In this document: piece by piece, positions 25,423 through 34,568 of the stretch
How the letters are laid out: the number at the start of each line of letters is the position of its first letter
Position numbering within the stretch: the stretch's first letter is position 1
The notes under the pieces: model-generated
Told to the model about the DNA's origin: nothing
Database searches by the model: none
What the model saw: only the letters and a program-made list of their open reading frames with translations
Made by a program: the position numbers and the translations under genes
Origin: Flavobacterium ginsenosidimutans
GTDB lineage: Bacteria; Bacteroidota; Bacteroidia; Flavobacteriales; Flavobacteriaceae
Direction of reading: 5' to 3'
DNA length: 64,000 nucleotides
Assembly: GCF_003254625.1 (NCBI RefSeq)
Contig: NZ_QJRJ01000069.1
Coordinates: 62,001 to 126,000, forward strand

Positions 25423-26439
25423 ATGAAGATAATTGTGCCAATGGCAGGCCGTGGATCGAGATTGAGGCCTCATACATTAACAGTTCCAAAACCATTAATT
25501 CCAGTTGCAGGAAAATCGATTGTACATCGTTTAGTTGAAGATATTGCCAAAATATTAAAAGAACCAATTGAAGAAGTTGCTTTTATCTTAGGAGATGAAG
25601 CTTTCTTTGGAGATGATGTTGTAGCAAGTTTAGAAGATTTAGCAAAAGGATTAGGAGCAAAAGCTTCAATCTACCGTCAGGATCAACCGTTAGGAACTGG
25701 ACACGCTATTATGTGTGCGAAGGAATCTCTTTCAGGACCAGCTGTAATCGCTTATGCAGATACTTTAATTAGAGCAGATTTCGAATTAGATCCAGAAGCT
25801 GATGCTGTGATTTGGGTAAAACAAGTAGATCAGCCAGAAGCTTTTGGTGTGGTAAAATTGAACCAGAATAATGAAATTATAGAGTTGGTTGAAAAACCAA
25901 AAGAGTTTGTAAGCGACTTAGCAGTTATCGGAATTTATTATTTTAAAGAAGTTGGAATTCTAAGAAATGAACTTCAAAATGTTTTGGATAATAATATTCA
26001 GAATGGTGGCGAATACCAGATTAATGATGGTATCAAAGCAATGATGGCAAACGGAAAAGTTTTCAAAACAGGAAGCGTTGACGAATGGATGGACTGTGGT
26101 AACAAAGATGTTACTGTTGAAACCAATACAAGAATGTTAGGCTTTTTACACAATGACGGCGAGCACTTAGTAGATTATGGTGTAACTTTAGAAAATTCAA
26201 CAATTATTCCTCCGTGCTACATTGGACAAAATGTTGTTTTGAAAAACACTACAATCGGACCAAATGTTTCTCTTGGAAATGGTTGTCATGTAACAGACAG
26301 TACAATCAAAAACAGTTTGATTCAAACGTATTCTCAAATTAAAAATGCTAGTCTTGATAATGCAATGATCGGAAATCATGTAAGTTATGATGGTAAATTT
26401 ACAAGCATTAGTATTGGGGATTATGCTGTTTTAGAATAA
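25423..26439 (+). CDS. Sugar-phosphate nucleotidyltransferase with C-terminal beta-helix
   Basis: 338 residues. The N-terminal nucleotidyltransferase domain starts IIVPMAGRGSRLRPHTLTVPKPLIPVAGKS, with the G-G-R and PKPL motifs that bind the NTP and sugar phosphate. A Rossmann-like core to about residue 230 is followed by left-handed beta-helix hexapeptides (about 255-335). It makes an NDP-sugar, likely dTDP- or UDP-glucose-type, but the exact substrate is not clear. It lies between dut and the TPR gene in a conserved flavobacterial order. Confidence 0.9.
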   Translation: MKIIVPMAGRGSRLRPHTLTVPKPLIPVAGKSIVHRLVEDIAKILKEPIEEVAFILGDEAFFGDDVVASLEDLAKGLGAKASIYRQDQPLGTGHAIMCAKESLSGPAVIAYADTLIRADFELDPEADAVIWVKQVDQPEAFGVVKLNQNNEIIELVEKPKEFVSDLAVIGIYYFKEVGILRNELQNVLDNNIQNGGEYQINDGIKAMMANGKVFKTGSVDEWMDCGNKDVTVETNTRMLGFLHNDGEHLVDYGVTLENSTIIPPCYIGQNVVLKNTTIGPNVSLGNGCHVTDSTIKNSLIQTYSQIKNASLDNAMIGNHVSYDGKFTSISIGDYAVLE

Positions 26440-26487
26440 AATAAAAATTAAGAAAGTTTCGTTTTGTTTTAAATGTAATTTTTAGAA

Positions 26488-27840
26488 ATGATCAGAAAAA
26501 GAGTTTTTACAGTTTTATTTTTTGCTTTGTTTAGCACTTCATTTTCGGTTTTTGCACAAACAGAACCCGAAGATATTGCTATGGCAACAGATGAATATCA
26601 AGACTCATTTTATGAATCGTTAAAACAAAAAGGAATTGAAAATTATGATAAAGCTATTGTGTCATTGGAGAAGTGTATCAAGCTAAAACCCAATGACGCA
26701 GTTGCTTATTTCGAATTAGGGAAAAATTATCTGTCGCTTAAACAATACCAAAATGCACAAGATGCTTTTGAAAAAGCGACACAGCTTGATCCTAAAAACA
26801 AATGGTTTTGGCTTGGAATTTATGATGTAAGTTACGAGACAAAAAACTATCCGCTGGCAATTGAAATTATTCAGAAAATAATTGTTTTTGACGAAGAGTA
26901 CAAAGACGATTTGATTTCGTTATACATGATTACCAATCAGTATGATAAAGCGCTGATTGCGATAAATGAAATGAATGATAAGTTCGGAAAATCTTCTGAT
27001 CGAGAAATTTATAAAGCGCAGATTTTATCGCAGGGAAAATATCAGAATGCTGAAATTGATAATCTAATTCAGCAGATTAAAAAAGATCCGAAAGAAGAAT
27101 CCAATTATTTGAATCTTATTTTATTGTATTCAAAAAACAATGAAAATGAGAAATCGCTTGAAGTAGCAAAACAGTTGGCAAAAGAAATTCCGAATTCAGA
27201 ATGGGGACAGGTGAGTTTGTTCAAAACTTATTTAGATGCCAATCAGGCAGATAAAGCTATAAAATCGATGAATGTGATTTTAGCAAGTTCAAAAATCGAT
27301 TCAAAAATCAAACACAGAACTTTGAATGAATTTTTGATTTATGTAAATAAAAATCCACAATATTCTGCCGATTTGGAAAAAGCTATTTCTTATTTTGACA
27401 ATGATAAAGATGTAGATGTTGCTAAAGAAATTGGAAAGTTTTATCACAGCAAAGGTCAGTTTGAAAATGCAATTAAATATTATGAAAAAGATTTAAAAGC
27501 AAATTCAGATACTGATCTTGAAACCAATATGTTACTGCTAGAAGCGTATGCGCAGGCAAAACAATTTGAACCCATGACAAAAAGAGCCATGATGCTGATT
27601 GAAGTTTATCCGAGTCAGGCTCAGTTTTATTACTTTGCAGGTTTAGGAAGTAATCAGCAAAAGCAATTTAAAAATGCAAAAACTGTCTTAGAAATGGGTC
27701 TTGATTATGTGGTGGATGACGTAAAATTAGAATCAAATTTTAATATTCAATTAGGAGAAGCTTACAATGGATTGGGAGATGCAAAGAAAAAAGAGGAATA
27801 CTTTTTGAAGGCAAATGAAGTATTAAAAAAGAAAAAATAA
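26488..27840 (+). CDS. Periplasmic tetratricopeptide-repeat protein
   Basis: 450 residues. A signal peptide ends near residue 24 (VFTVLFFALFSTSFSVFAQ). The mature part has TPR-like helical pairs: AIVSLEKCIKLKPNDAVAYFELGKNYLSLKQYQNAQDAFEKATQLDP around 55-102 and further degenerate copies to the end. It is probably a periplasmic scaffold. The downstream neighbours (lipoprotein, then EnvC-like cell-wall regulator, spaced 7 and 24 bp) suggest an envelope assembly role. Confidence 0.85.
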   Translation: MIRKRVFTVLFFALFSTSFSVFAQTEPEDIAMATDEYQDSFYESLKQKGIENYDKAIVSLEKCIKLKPNDAVAYFELGKNYLSLKQYQNAQDAFEKATQLDPKNKWFWLGIYDVSYETKNYPLAIEIIQKIIVFDEEYKDDLISLYMITNQYDKALIAINEMNDKFGKSSDREIYKAQILSQGKYQNAEIDNLIQQIKKDPKEESNYLNLILLYSKNNENEKSLEVAKQLAKEIPNSEWGQVSLFKTYLDANQADKAIKSMNVILASSKIDSKIKHRTLNEFLIYVNKNPQYSADLEKAISYFDNDKDVDVAKEIGKFYHSKGQFENAIKYYEKDLKANSDTDLETNMLLLEAYAQAKQFEPMTKRAMMLIEVYPSQAQFYYFAGLGSNQQKQFKNAKTVLEMGLDYVVDDVKLESNFNIQLGEAYNGLGDAKKKEEYFLKANEVLKKKK

Positions 27841-27847
27841 AAGAAGA

Positions 27848-28633
27848 ATGCAGATGAAAAAATATATATCAATACTAGTATTGTCTATTGCTGTAATTTC
27901 ATGTAAGTCGAAAGCAGTAGCAGTACAAGGAAGTACAAGCCAGACAGTTGCACCAAAAGAAGACAAAAAAGTAATCGAAAAACATTATGATAACAAATTA
28001 GATTTTTCTACTTTATACATAAAAGCAAGTGCAAAATATGTTGATGAAAAACAAAGCCAAAATGTTACTGCTGAAATCAGAATTGAAAAAGATAAACAGA
28101 TTTTAATTAGCGTTCGTTTCTTAGGAATTACAATGGCTAAAGCCTTAATAACACCTTCTGCAGTAAGTTATTATGAGAAAATAAACGGTAGTTATTATGA
28201 AGGAGATTTTACAAGTTTGAGCAAATGGTTAGGAACTGATTTAGATTATAGTAAAGTTCAGAATCTTTTGGTTGGAGAAGCTTTTGACGATTTAAGAAAA
28301 GGAAAATATACGCAGACAATTGTAGATAATCTTTTCAGACTGGATGAAGAAAAAGATGCTAATTTGAAGAAAACCTTCTTCTTAGATGGTGAAAAGTATT
28401 TAGTTCAGAAAGAAGAAATTTCACAGCCATCAGAAAACAGAACATTACAAATTGCATATTCTGACAGTAAAAATTTCGATCAGGGAACACTTCCAACAAG
28501 TATCGAAATTAATGCAGTACAGCCAAAAGGAAAAACAAATATAAATTTGAATTATAATAATATTTCATTTAATGAAGAACTTTCTTTTCCGTATAGTGTT
28601 CCAAGCGGTTATAAAAAAGTGACAATTAAGTAA
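27848..28633 (+). CDS. DUF4292-like lipoprotein
   Basis: 261 residues with a lipoprotein signal (AVISC; Cys at residue 19 counting from the first Met). A second ATG, at codon 3, is an equally good start. The mature part is beta-rich, with FSTLYIKASAKYVDEKQSQNVTAEIRIEKDKQILISVRFLGITMAKALITP, typical of the Bacteroidota family DUF4292, whose LolA/LolB-like fold suggests handling lipid or lipoprotein. It fits between the TPR and EnvC-like genes. Confidence 0.82.
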   Translation: MQMKKYISILVLSIAVISCKSKAVAVQGSTSQTVAPKEDKKVIEKHYDNKLDFSTLYIKASAKYVDEKQSQNVTAEIRIEKDKQILISVRFLGITMAKALITPSAVSYYEKINGSYYEGDFTSLSKWLGTDLDYSKVQNLLVGEAFDDLRKGKYTQTIVDNLFRLDEEKDANLKKTFFLDGEKYLVQKEEISQPSENRTLQIAYSDSKNFDQGTLPTSIEINAVQPKGKTNINLNYNNISFNEELSFPYSVPSGYKKVTIK

Positions 28634-28657
28634 ATTTGCAAAAATAAAAATAGAAAC

Positions 28658-29959
28658 ATGCCAAAATTTCTCCTAAGTCTAGTTTTAATTTGTGCCACTA
28701 CGTTTGTATGGGCGCAGGATTCTCAGCAAGAAAAACTGGAGCAACGTAAAGCTCAAATTCAGCAGGAAATCAGAGATAACGAAAAGATGCTTCAGTCTGT
28801 TCGAAAAAAAGAGAAATCTGCTGTGAATGAATATTTAATTCAGGCGAACAAAATAAAACTAAAAGAGAAATTAATTAATACTACGGCAAAACAAGAAAGA
28901 TTGATTAGTAACGATATGTATATTAATCAAGTTCAGGTAAATAAACTTAAAAAAGAACTAAAAGTTTTAAAAGAAGATTATGCTGTGATGATTTTAAAAT
29001 CATACAAAAGTCGTTCTGAACAGAGCCGTGCAATGTTCATTTTATCTTCTGAAAGTTTTTTACAAGCTTATAAAAGAGCACAATACTTAAAGCAATATAC
29101 TGCTTTCAGAAAAAATCAAGGTCTTGAAATTCAGTCCAAAACGGCTCAGTTAGTTGATTTTAATGCTAAACTTGACGGACAAAGACAGGTAAAAAAGAAG
29201 ATAATTGCTGAAAATCAGAAAGAGAAAGTTTCTCTTGAAGCAGAGAAAAAAGAACAGCAGAAATTAGTTAATTCGCTTAAAAAAGATAAAAATAAGATTG
29301 CGGCTGATATTAAATCAAAGCAAAAAGAGTCAAAAGCAATTGATGCAAAAATCAAAGACCTTATTCGAGAGCAAATTAGGAAAGCAAATGAAGAGAGAAG
29401 AAGAAAAGTAGAAGAAGAAAGACAAAGAATAATAGCTGAGAACAAGAAAAAAGGTGTTGAGACTAAGGATGCTGATTTGCCAAAACCGCCACCGCCTGCC
29501 TCTTCAGATAGAATTGAATTAACACCTGAAGGTAAAATTTTAGCTGCTGATTTTAAAGCGAACAGAGGAAAGTTGCCTTGGCCGGTTGAAAAAGGATTTA
29601 TATCTCTTGGTTATGGAGATAACCCTCACCCGTTGCATCCATCAATTACAGTACACAATTCTGGAGTTGAGATTACTACAGAAGATGGTGCAACAGCTCG
29701 TGCGGTTTTTGAAGGAACTGTGTCAAAAGTTATTGCATTGTCGCCAGTAAACAGAGCAGTTTTTATTCAACATGGTGATTATTTTACTGTCTATCAAAAT
29801 CTTAGTTCTGTATCGGTTGAACAAGGCGATAAAGTAAAAGTTAAACAAAGCCTTGGAAAAGTAAGAACAAGTGGAGATACAGGAAAAACAATTATTAAAT
29901 TCCTTATACTTCAAAATACTTCATACAACAATCCAGAAGGATGGTTGCAAGGTAGATAA
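28658..29959 (+). CDS. EnvC-like murein hydrolase activator (degenerate LytM domain)
   Basis: 433 residues: a signal peptide (about 1-19), a long coiled coil (about 22-275) with many Glu/Lys/Gln, a linker with PKPPPPA near 275-282, then a C-terminal M23/LytM domain. The metal-binding residues are largely missing: HNSGVEI has E instead of the D of HxGxD, the HLS His is Asn (YQNLSS), and HxH is replaced by IKFLIL. So it should not cut peptidoglycan itself but activate amidases for daughter-cell separation, as EnvC does. A terminator follows. Confidence 0.88.
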   Translation: MPKFLLSLVLICATTFVWAQDSQQEKLEQRKAQIQQEIRDNEKMLQSVRKKEKSAVNEYLIQANKIKLKEKLINTTAKQERLISNDMYINQVQVNKLKKELKVLKEDYAVMILKSYKSRSEQSRAMFILSSESFLQAYKRAQYLKQYTAFRKNQGLEIQSKTAQLVDFNAKLDGQRQVKKKIIAENQKEKVSLEAEKKEQQKLVNSLKKDKNKIAADIKSKQKESKAIDAKIKDLIREQIRKANEERRRKVEEERQRIIAENKKKGVETKDADLPKPPPPASSDRIELTPEGKILAADFKANRGKLPWPVEKGFISLGYGDNPHPLHPSITVHNSGVEITTEDGATARAVFEGTVSKVIALSPVNRAVFIQHGDYFTVYQNLSSVSVEQGDKVKVKQSLGKVRTSGDTGKTIIKFLILQNTSYNNPEGWLQGR

Positions 29960-29965
29960 AAATTT

Positions 29966-29992
29966 AAGGGAGCATTTAGCTCCCTTTTTTAT
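29966..29992. terminator. Hairpin terminator after the envC-like gene
   Basis: AAGGGAGC / GCTCCCTT stem with a 5-base loop and a run of T, between convergent genes. Confidence 0.8.
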
Positions 29993-30003
29993 TCAATTAT
30001 AAT

Positions 30004-30423
30004 TTAATCGTATTGTTCTATTAAATATTTTATGACATCAGTAGTTGTTACAATTCCTTTGAGTTCACCTTTATCAACAACAGGTAGAGCATGAAAATCT
30101 TCTTTTGCAAAAATCTCTGCCAAATCTCTTATTATTGTATCAGATGATACTGTTTTAGGTTTCGAAGTCATAACCTGAGAAATAGTTAGCATTTCTAGTA
30201 TCGCTTCATCGGCATTTTGCTGACCTTCAAATAAAGCTCCAAAAGTTAATCGGTTAATATCTGTTCGGCTAATTATTCCAATTACTTCTTTACCTTTTAC
30301 AATCGGAATGTGACGGATTGTATTTGCTTTTAATTTTTCGACTACTGTTTTAAGATCATCTTTTTCGTTTGCAGTCACTACTGTTTTTGTCATAATATGA
30401 CTGATTGGTTCTCTTTTTTTCAT
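30004..30423 (-). CDS. CBS-domain pair protein
   Basis: 139 residues, two CBS motifs in tandem: an N-terminal one with IRHIPIVKGKEVIGIISRTDINRL at about 36-59 and a C-terminal one with FHALPVVDKGELKGIVTTTDVIKYL at about 107-131. Such proteins sense adenine nucleotides or act as regulators, and no effector domain is fused. It is a single gene, convergent to the envelope operon. Confidence 0.9.
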   Translation of the reverse strand: MKKREPISHIMTKTVVTANEKDDLKTVVEKLKANTIRHIPIVKGKEVIGIISRTDINRLTFGALFEGQQNADEAILEMLTISQVMTSKPKTVSSDTIIRDLAEIFAKEDFHALPVVDKGELKGIVTTTDVIKYLIEQYD

Positions 30424-30613
30424 AATATTTTGGCTTTTATTTTATATTAAAGATGTAAAATATTTCAGACAATAAATATGATTTTTATCATCTTTAAATA
30501 GTGAAATAGAGAGAATTAAAAAGGAAGAATTGGCTTTATTTAGCAAAAGAAATAAAGTTATTTTGGAGAAAACGATATCAGAATATAAAAATCACTCCAT
30601 TGTTCATTTGAAA

Positions 30614-30647
30614 TTGTAGAGAGTAAAATTTAAAAGTAGTATTTTTG
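30614..30647 (+). promoter_or_regulatory. Promoter of rbfA
   Basis: TTG (30614-30616), 23 bp, TATTTTTG (30640-30647). The -7 box ends only 4 bp before the rbfA ATG (30652), so the leader must be very short or absent. Confidence 0.6.
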
Positions 30648-30651
30648 CAGT

Positions 30652-31044
30652 ATGGAAACAAATAGACAGAAAAAAATAGGCGGTGTTCTTCAGAAAGATC
30701 TGGTTGATATCTTGCAAGGTGAAGTGAGAAAAAACGGAATTACTAATTTGGTAATTTCTGTATCCAAAGTAAGTGTAACTACAGATTTATCTGTGGCAAC
30801 AGTATATTTAAGCATTTTTCCGCAAGTAAAAGCCAAAGAAACTTTAGAGGCAATAAAAACCAATACAACTTTAATCAAACATGATTTGTCACAGCGTGTG
30901 CGTTTGCAATTGCGTCGTGTTCCGAATTTGGTATTCTTTATAGACGACTCTCTAGATTACATCGAGAAAATCGACAATGCGCTTGCAGATAAAGAAAACC
31001 CAATAGAAAATCGTGATCTTTTAGAAAAAAGAAGAAAGTCATAA
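30652..31044 (+). CDS. rbfA: 30S ribosome-binding factor A
   Basis: 130 residues, KH-type fold: N-terminal NRQKKIGGVLQKDLVDILQGEV, core VSVTTDLSVATVYLSIFP at about 42-59, and RVRLQLRRVPNLVFFIDDSLDYIEKI towards the C-terminus. It helps 16S rRNA 5'-end maturation. The upstream promoter leaves little leader sequence. The next gene starts 1 bp after the stop, an operon with the ABC permease. Confidence 0.94.
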   Translation: METNRQKKIGGVLQKDLVDILQGEVRKNGITNLVISVSKVSVTTDLSVATVYLSIFPQVKAKETLEAIKTNTTLIKHDLSQRVRLQLRRVPNLVFFIDDSLDYIEKIDNALADKENPIENRDLLEKRRKS

Positions 31045-31045
31045 T

Positions 31046-32245
31046 TTGAATTTTCCTTTATACATAGCCAAACGTTATATTTTTAGCGGCAGTAAAAACA
31101 ATGCTATAAATATCATTAATCGTATTGCCAGCATGGGAATCATTGTTGGTACGATGGCTTTGTTCGTAGTTTTATCTGTTTTCAGCGGACTTAAAGTTTT
31201 TAGTCTTTCGTTTACAAATGAAATTGATCCTGATTTAAAATTGGTAAGTACGTATGGAAAGTCTTTTGTACTTACACCAGATCAGGAAAATCAGATTAAG
31301 AAAATTAATGGCGTTGCTTCTTATACCAAAATAATAGAAGAGCGTGTACTGTTTTTATTTAAAGACAAACAGCAAGTTACTTATTTAAAAGGCGTTGACA
31401 GCTTATATCCAGTTGTTAATGATATCAAGAAAAAGCTATTTAATGGACAATGGCTAAAACCAGATAGTTTTCAGGTTGTCATTGGTTATGGTTTATCTCA
31501 AAATTTCTCTATGGGAATTCTTGATTTTGAAAACCCACTTCAGATTTTTGCCCCAAAACCAGGAAAAGGAGCAATCGATAATCCAGAAGAAGCTTTCAAT
31601 AAAACAGATGTTTTACCTGTTGGAATTTATTCAATTAGCGAAGATTTGGATTCAAAATATGTATTTGCAGATTTAGGATTAGTACAGGAATTATTAATGT
31701 ACAAACCAAATCAGATTTCTGGAATTGAATTTAAATTAAAAGAAAATGCTGATGAAGCTTCAGTAACCGCGCAGCTTAATTCTATTTTTAAAAATAAAAT
31801 CACTTTAAAAAATAGAGCGCAGTTAAATGAGTCTTTGTATAAAATGCTTAATACAGAAAATATTGCGGTTTACTTGATTTTTACTTTAGTGATTATCGTG
31901 GCACTTTTTAATTTGATCGGAGCCTTAATTATGATGATTTTAGAAAAGAAAGGAAATCTTAAAACTCTTTTCAATTTAGGAACAGATATCAGTCATCTTC
32001 GAAAAATATTCCTGCTTCAGGGAACATTATTAAGTGTTTTTGGTGGTTTGATAGGACTTGTTTTAGGAGTCATTCTCGTTATTCTTCAACAGCAGTTTGA
32101 ACTTATAATGATCACGCCAACTCTGGCTTATCCAGTAGTTTTTACTGTAGAAAATGTTCTAATTGTAATGGCAACTATTATTTCTCTAGGTTTTGTTGCT
32201 TCACTAATTGCAAGCGGCCGCGTTAGTAAAAAACTACTTGATTAA
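31046..32245 (+). CDS. LolC/LolE-like ABC transporter permease (FtsX/MacB fold)
   Basis: 399 residues from TTG 31046. An N-terminal transmembrane helix (about 28-48), a periplasmic domain of about 220 residues and three helices towards the C-terminus are the four-helix FtsX/LolC/E plan. It starts with PLYIAKRYIFSGSKNNAINIINRIASMGI as in LolC/E proteins. It likely releases lipoproteins from the inner membrane with a LolD-like ATPase encoded elsewhere. The tight pairing with rbfA is common in Bacteroidota. Confidence 0.86.
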   Translation: MNFPLYIAKRYIFSGSKNNAINIINRIASMGIIVGTMALFVVLSVFSGLKVFSLSFTNEIDPDLKLVSTYGKSFVLTPDQENQIKKINGVASYTKIIEERVLFLFKDKQQVTYLKGVDSLYPVVNDIKKKLFNGQWLKPDSFQVVIGYGLSQNFSMGILDFENPLQIFAPKPGKGAIDNPEEAFNKTDVLPVGIYSISEDLDSKYVFADLGLVQELLMYKPNQISGIEFKLKENADEASVTAQLNSIFKNKITLKNRAQLNESLYKMLNTENIAVYLIFTLVIIVALFNLIGALIMMILEKKGNLKTLFNLGTDISHLRKIFLLQGTLLSVFGGLIGLVLGVILVILQQQFELIMITPTLAYPVVFTVENVLIVMATIISLGFVASLIASGRVSKKLLD

Positions 32246-32416
32246 AAACTACTTAAGAAATATTAATTATATTTACCGCCTTAAAAAACTACAGCATATG
32301 ATTGTTTCTGCCTAATCCTAATTTTATTTTTTAGAATAATTAGGATACTTACGTTTACTTTTTTAGTTCAGATTTAAATGCATCTGAACCAATTTTATCA
32401 TTTATCCTAAAATATC

Positions 32417-33844
32417 ATGACAGAAACAACTATAAAGAAAAGCTTCTTTTCTAAATTTTTTACCACTTTAAAACAAGCCTTAAAAGGCGACGAATCTTTT
32501 GATTATACTTCTGGAAGTATCAAAAAAGCCGTAATTCTATTGGCCATTCCGATGGTTTTAGAAATGATGATGGAATCGGTTTTTGCTCTGGTTGATTTAT
32601 ATTTCGTTGGGCATTTGGAACATAGCAGTTTTGCCATTCAGACTGTTGGTTTAACCGAATCGGTATTGACTGTAATTTATTCTCTAGCAATCGGAATGAG
32701 TATGGCAGCAACAGCAGTCGTAGCAAGACGAATTGGAGAAAAAGATCCTATCGCTGCAGCGAAAGCTGGAATGCAAGCGATTATTGTAGCATTTGTAATT
32801 AATAGTTTGATGAGTATTTTCGGAATTATTTATGCAAAAGATATTCTACTGTTTATGGGAGCATCTGCTGAAGCTGCCGAGCATGGTTTCCGATTTACGC
32901 AAATTATGATTGGTTCAAGTTTATGTATTATGCTTTTGTTTTTAATAAACGGAATATTTCGTGGAGCGGGAAATGCAGCAATTGCCATGAAAAGTCTTTG
33001 GATTGCGAACATTTGCAATATCATTTTATGCCCTATTTTAATTAATGGTTTTGGACCAATTCCAGCTTTTGGATTAGTTGGCGCGGCGCTGGCAACGACT
33101 ATTGGAAGAAGTATTGGAGTTTTATATCAAGTGTATCATTTGTTTTTTGGAAACGGGATTTTAAAAATTAAGATTCCATATTTTGCTCCAGATTTTACAC
33201 AAATAAAAGCATTAGTAAAAATTGCGGCTCCAGGAATTTTACAATTCGTAATTGCATCTTGCAGCTGGATTTTCTTAGCACAATTAGTGGCAACAACTGG
33301 AGGGGACCATGGTTCTGCGGGTTATCAGACAGCTTTAAGAATTATGATGTTTTTCATACTTCCAGCTTGGGGTTTGAGTAATGCAGCTGCGACTTTGGTT
33401 GGACAAAATTTAGGAGCTAAACAAATCGAACGTGCCGAAAAATCGGTTTATACGACTGCAAGATATAATGTAATTTTCATGGCTTCGATTATGATTATTA
33501 CTTTGGCTTTTGGACAATATATTATTTCGTTTTTCACGAATGACGATCAAGTAAAAACCATTGCAATTGAAGCATTACAAATCATGAGCATCGGTTTTAT
33601 TTTCTACGGAATAGGAATGGTTTTGATTAATACTTTCAATGGAGCAGGAGATACCTGGACACCAACCGGAATTAACTTCTTCGGATTTTGGCTGTTTCAA
33701 ATTCCATTAGCTTTTGTTCTTGCAAAACATTTTAATATGGGACCAACTGGAGTTTTTATTGCGATTCCTGTTGCTGAAACTGCTATAACTTTGGCAGGAA
33801 TCTTTTTTTATAAAAGAGGTAAGTGGAAACGAGTTCAAGTATAA
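32417..33844 (+). CDS. MATE family multidrug efflux protein
   Basis: 475 residues with about 12 transmembrane helices in two homologous halves. N-terminal KKAVILLAIPMVLEMMMESVFALVDLYFVGHLE and the central APGILQFVIASCSWIFLAQLVATTGGD fit the MATE family. It exports cationic compounds in exchange for Na+ or H+. A single gene, followed by a terminator at 33850-33882. The preceding 171 bp shows no clear promoter. Confidence 0.93.
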   Translation: MTETTIKKSFFSKFFTTLKQALKGDESFDYTSGSIKKAVILLAIPMVLEMMMESVFALVDLYFVGHLEHSSFAIQTVGLTESVLTVIYSLAIGMSMAATAVVARRIGEKDPIAAAKAGMQAIIVAFVINSLMSIFGIIYAKDILLFMGASAEAAEHGFRFTQIMIGSSLCIMLLFLINGIFRGAGNAAIAMKSLWIANICNIILCPILINGFGPIPAFGLVGAALATTIGRSIGVLYQVYHLFFGNGILKIKIPYFAPDFTQIKALVKIAAPGILQFVIASCSWIFLAQLVATTGGDHGSAGYQTALRIMMFFILPAWGLSNAAATLVGQNLGAKQIERAEKSVYTTARYNVIFMASIMIITLAFGQYIISFFTNDDQVKTIAIEALQIMSIGFIFYGIGMVLINTFNGAGDTWTPTGINFFGFWLFQIPLAFVLAKHFNMGPTGVFIAIPVAETAITLAGIFFYKRGKWKRVQV

Positions 33845-33849
33845 GAAAC

Positions 33850-33882
33850 AAAACGGTCTTCATAATTGGAGGCCGTTTTTTT
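33850..33882 (+). terminator. Terminator of the MATE gene
   Basis: AAACGGTCTT pairs with the GGAGGCCGTTT segment (one G-U pair), followed by a long T-run. Confidence 0.7.
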
Positions 33883-33896
33883 TGAATTAAAAGTTA

Positions 33897-33942
33897 AATA
33901 TTTTACATAGTAAGTTTATAAATGTAAAATATTGTACCTTTG
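33897..33942 (+). promoter_or_regulatory. Operator-like inverted repeat and -7 box of the toxin-antitoxin operon
   Basis: 12-base arms AATATTTTACAT (33897-33908) and ATGTAAAATATT (33922-33933), 13 bp apart, sit directly upstream of TACCTTTG (33935-33942). The layout fits autorepression by the antitoxin, which would cover the promoter. Confidence 0.6.
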
Positions 33943-33967
33943 GATGTACGTTTTAAAGTACGAAATT

Positions 33968-34225
33968 ATGAAAGCAATTACAATATCAACATTAAGAAAG
34001 AATATAAAAAATTATTTTGATGAAGTTTCAGAATCATCAGAAGTAATAGTTGTTCCGAGAAATTCGGAAGAAGATGCGGTTGTAATAATTTCTATGAAAG
34101 AGTACAATTCAATATTAGAAACACAACATTTGTTATCTACTAAAGCAAATAGAAAAAGACTTTCAGAATCTATAGAACAAATGGAAAAAGGAAAACTTGT
34201 AGACTTTAACCCAGATGAACTTTAG
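33968..34225 (+). CDS. Phd/YefM-family antitoxin
   Basis: 85 residues from the ATG at 33968: [49 protein letters not shown] fits the Phd/YefM N-terminal DNA-binding and dimerisation domain. The acidic C-terminus should wrap the toxin. An upstream in-frame TTG (33932) lies in the promoter and is rejected as the start. The toxin gene begins 6 bp after the stop. The antitoxin probably represses its own promoter. Confidence 0.9.
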   Translation: MKAITISTLRKNIKNYFDEVSESSEVIVVPRNSEEDAVVIISMKEYNSILETQHLLSTKANRKRLSESIEQMEKGKLVDFNPDEL

Positions 34226-34231
34226 ATTATT

Positions 34232-34507
34232 ATGGACATTTGTTTTACTAAAAATGGTTGGGAAGAATTTGAATATTGGTTAGAAAACGATACAGATACC
34301 GCAATAAAAATAAAAGAATTAATAAAATCTATTCGCGAAAATCCTTTTAAAGGAATTGGAAAACCGGAGCCTTTAAGACATGACTTAAAAAGTTTTTGGT
34401 CTCGCCGAATTACAGGAGAACATAGGCTGGTTTATAAAGTTTCAGGAACGAAAAGTGTTGATCAAAAATGTGTGATTTTACAATGTCGATTCCATTATGA
34501 TGATTAA
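34232..34507 (+). CDS. YoeB/Txe-family mRNA interferase toxin
   Basis: 91 residues matching the RelE superfamily YoeB: NPFKGIGKPEPLRHDLKSFWSRRITGEHRLVYKV at about 37-70 and a C-terminal CRFHYDD. The catalytic Glu (in GKPEPL), Arg (in EHRLVY) and His (in RFHYDD) are all present. YoeB cuts mRNA on the ribosome when released from its antitoxin. Being complete and intact, the pair is likely functional. A symmetrical terminator follows. Confidence 0.92.
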   Translation: MDICFTKNGWEEFEYWLENDTDTAIKIKELIKSIRENPFKGIGKPEPLRHDLKSFWSRRITGEHRLVYKVSGTKSVDQKCVILQCRFHYDD

Positions 34508-34544
34508 AAAGAAAGACCTTCAAATTTTGAAGGTCTTTCTTTTT
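34506..34544. terminator. Bidirectional terminator between the TA pair and dusB
   Basis: Perfect 19-base arms (core GAAAGACCTTCAAA and complement) around one central T, with A/T runs on both flanks suitable for either strand. Confidence 0.85.
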
Positions 34545-34568
34545 ATAGTTCTTTGACAAAGATTAATT

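Noticed and set aside
28658-29959. Active M23 peptidase
   Set aside because: The metal-binding residues are replaced, so an activator role is called instead.
33932-33967. Longer antitoxin starting at TTG 33932
   Set aside because: The extension overlaps the -7 box TACCTTTG and the operator-like repeat.
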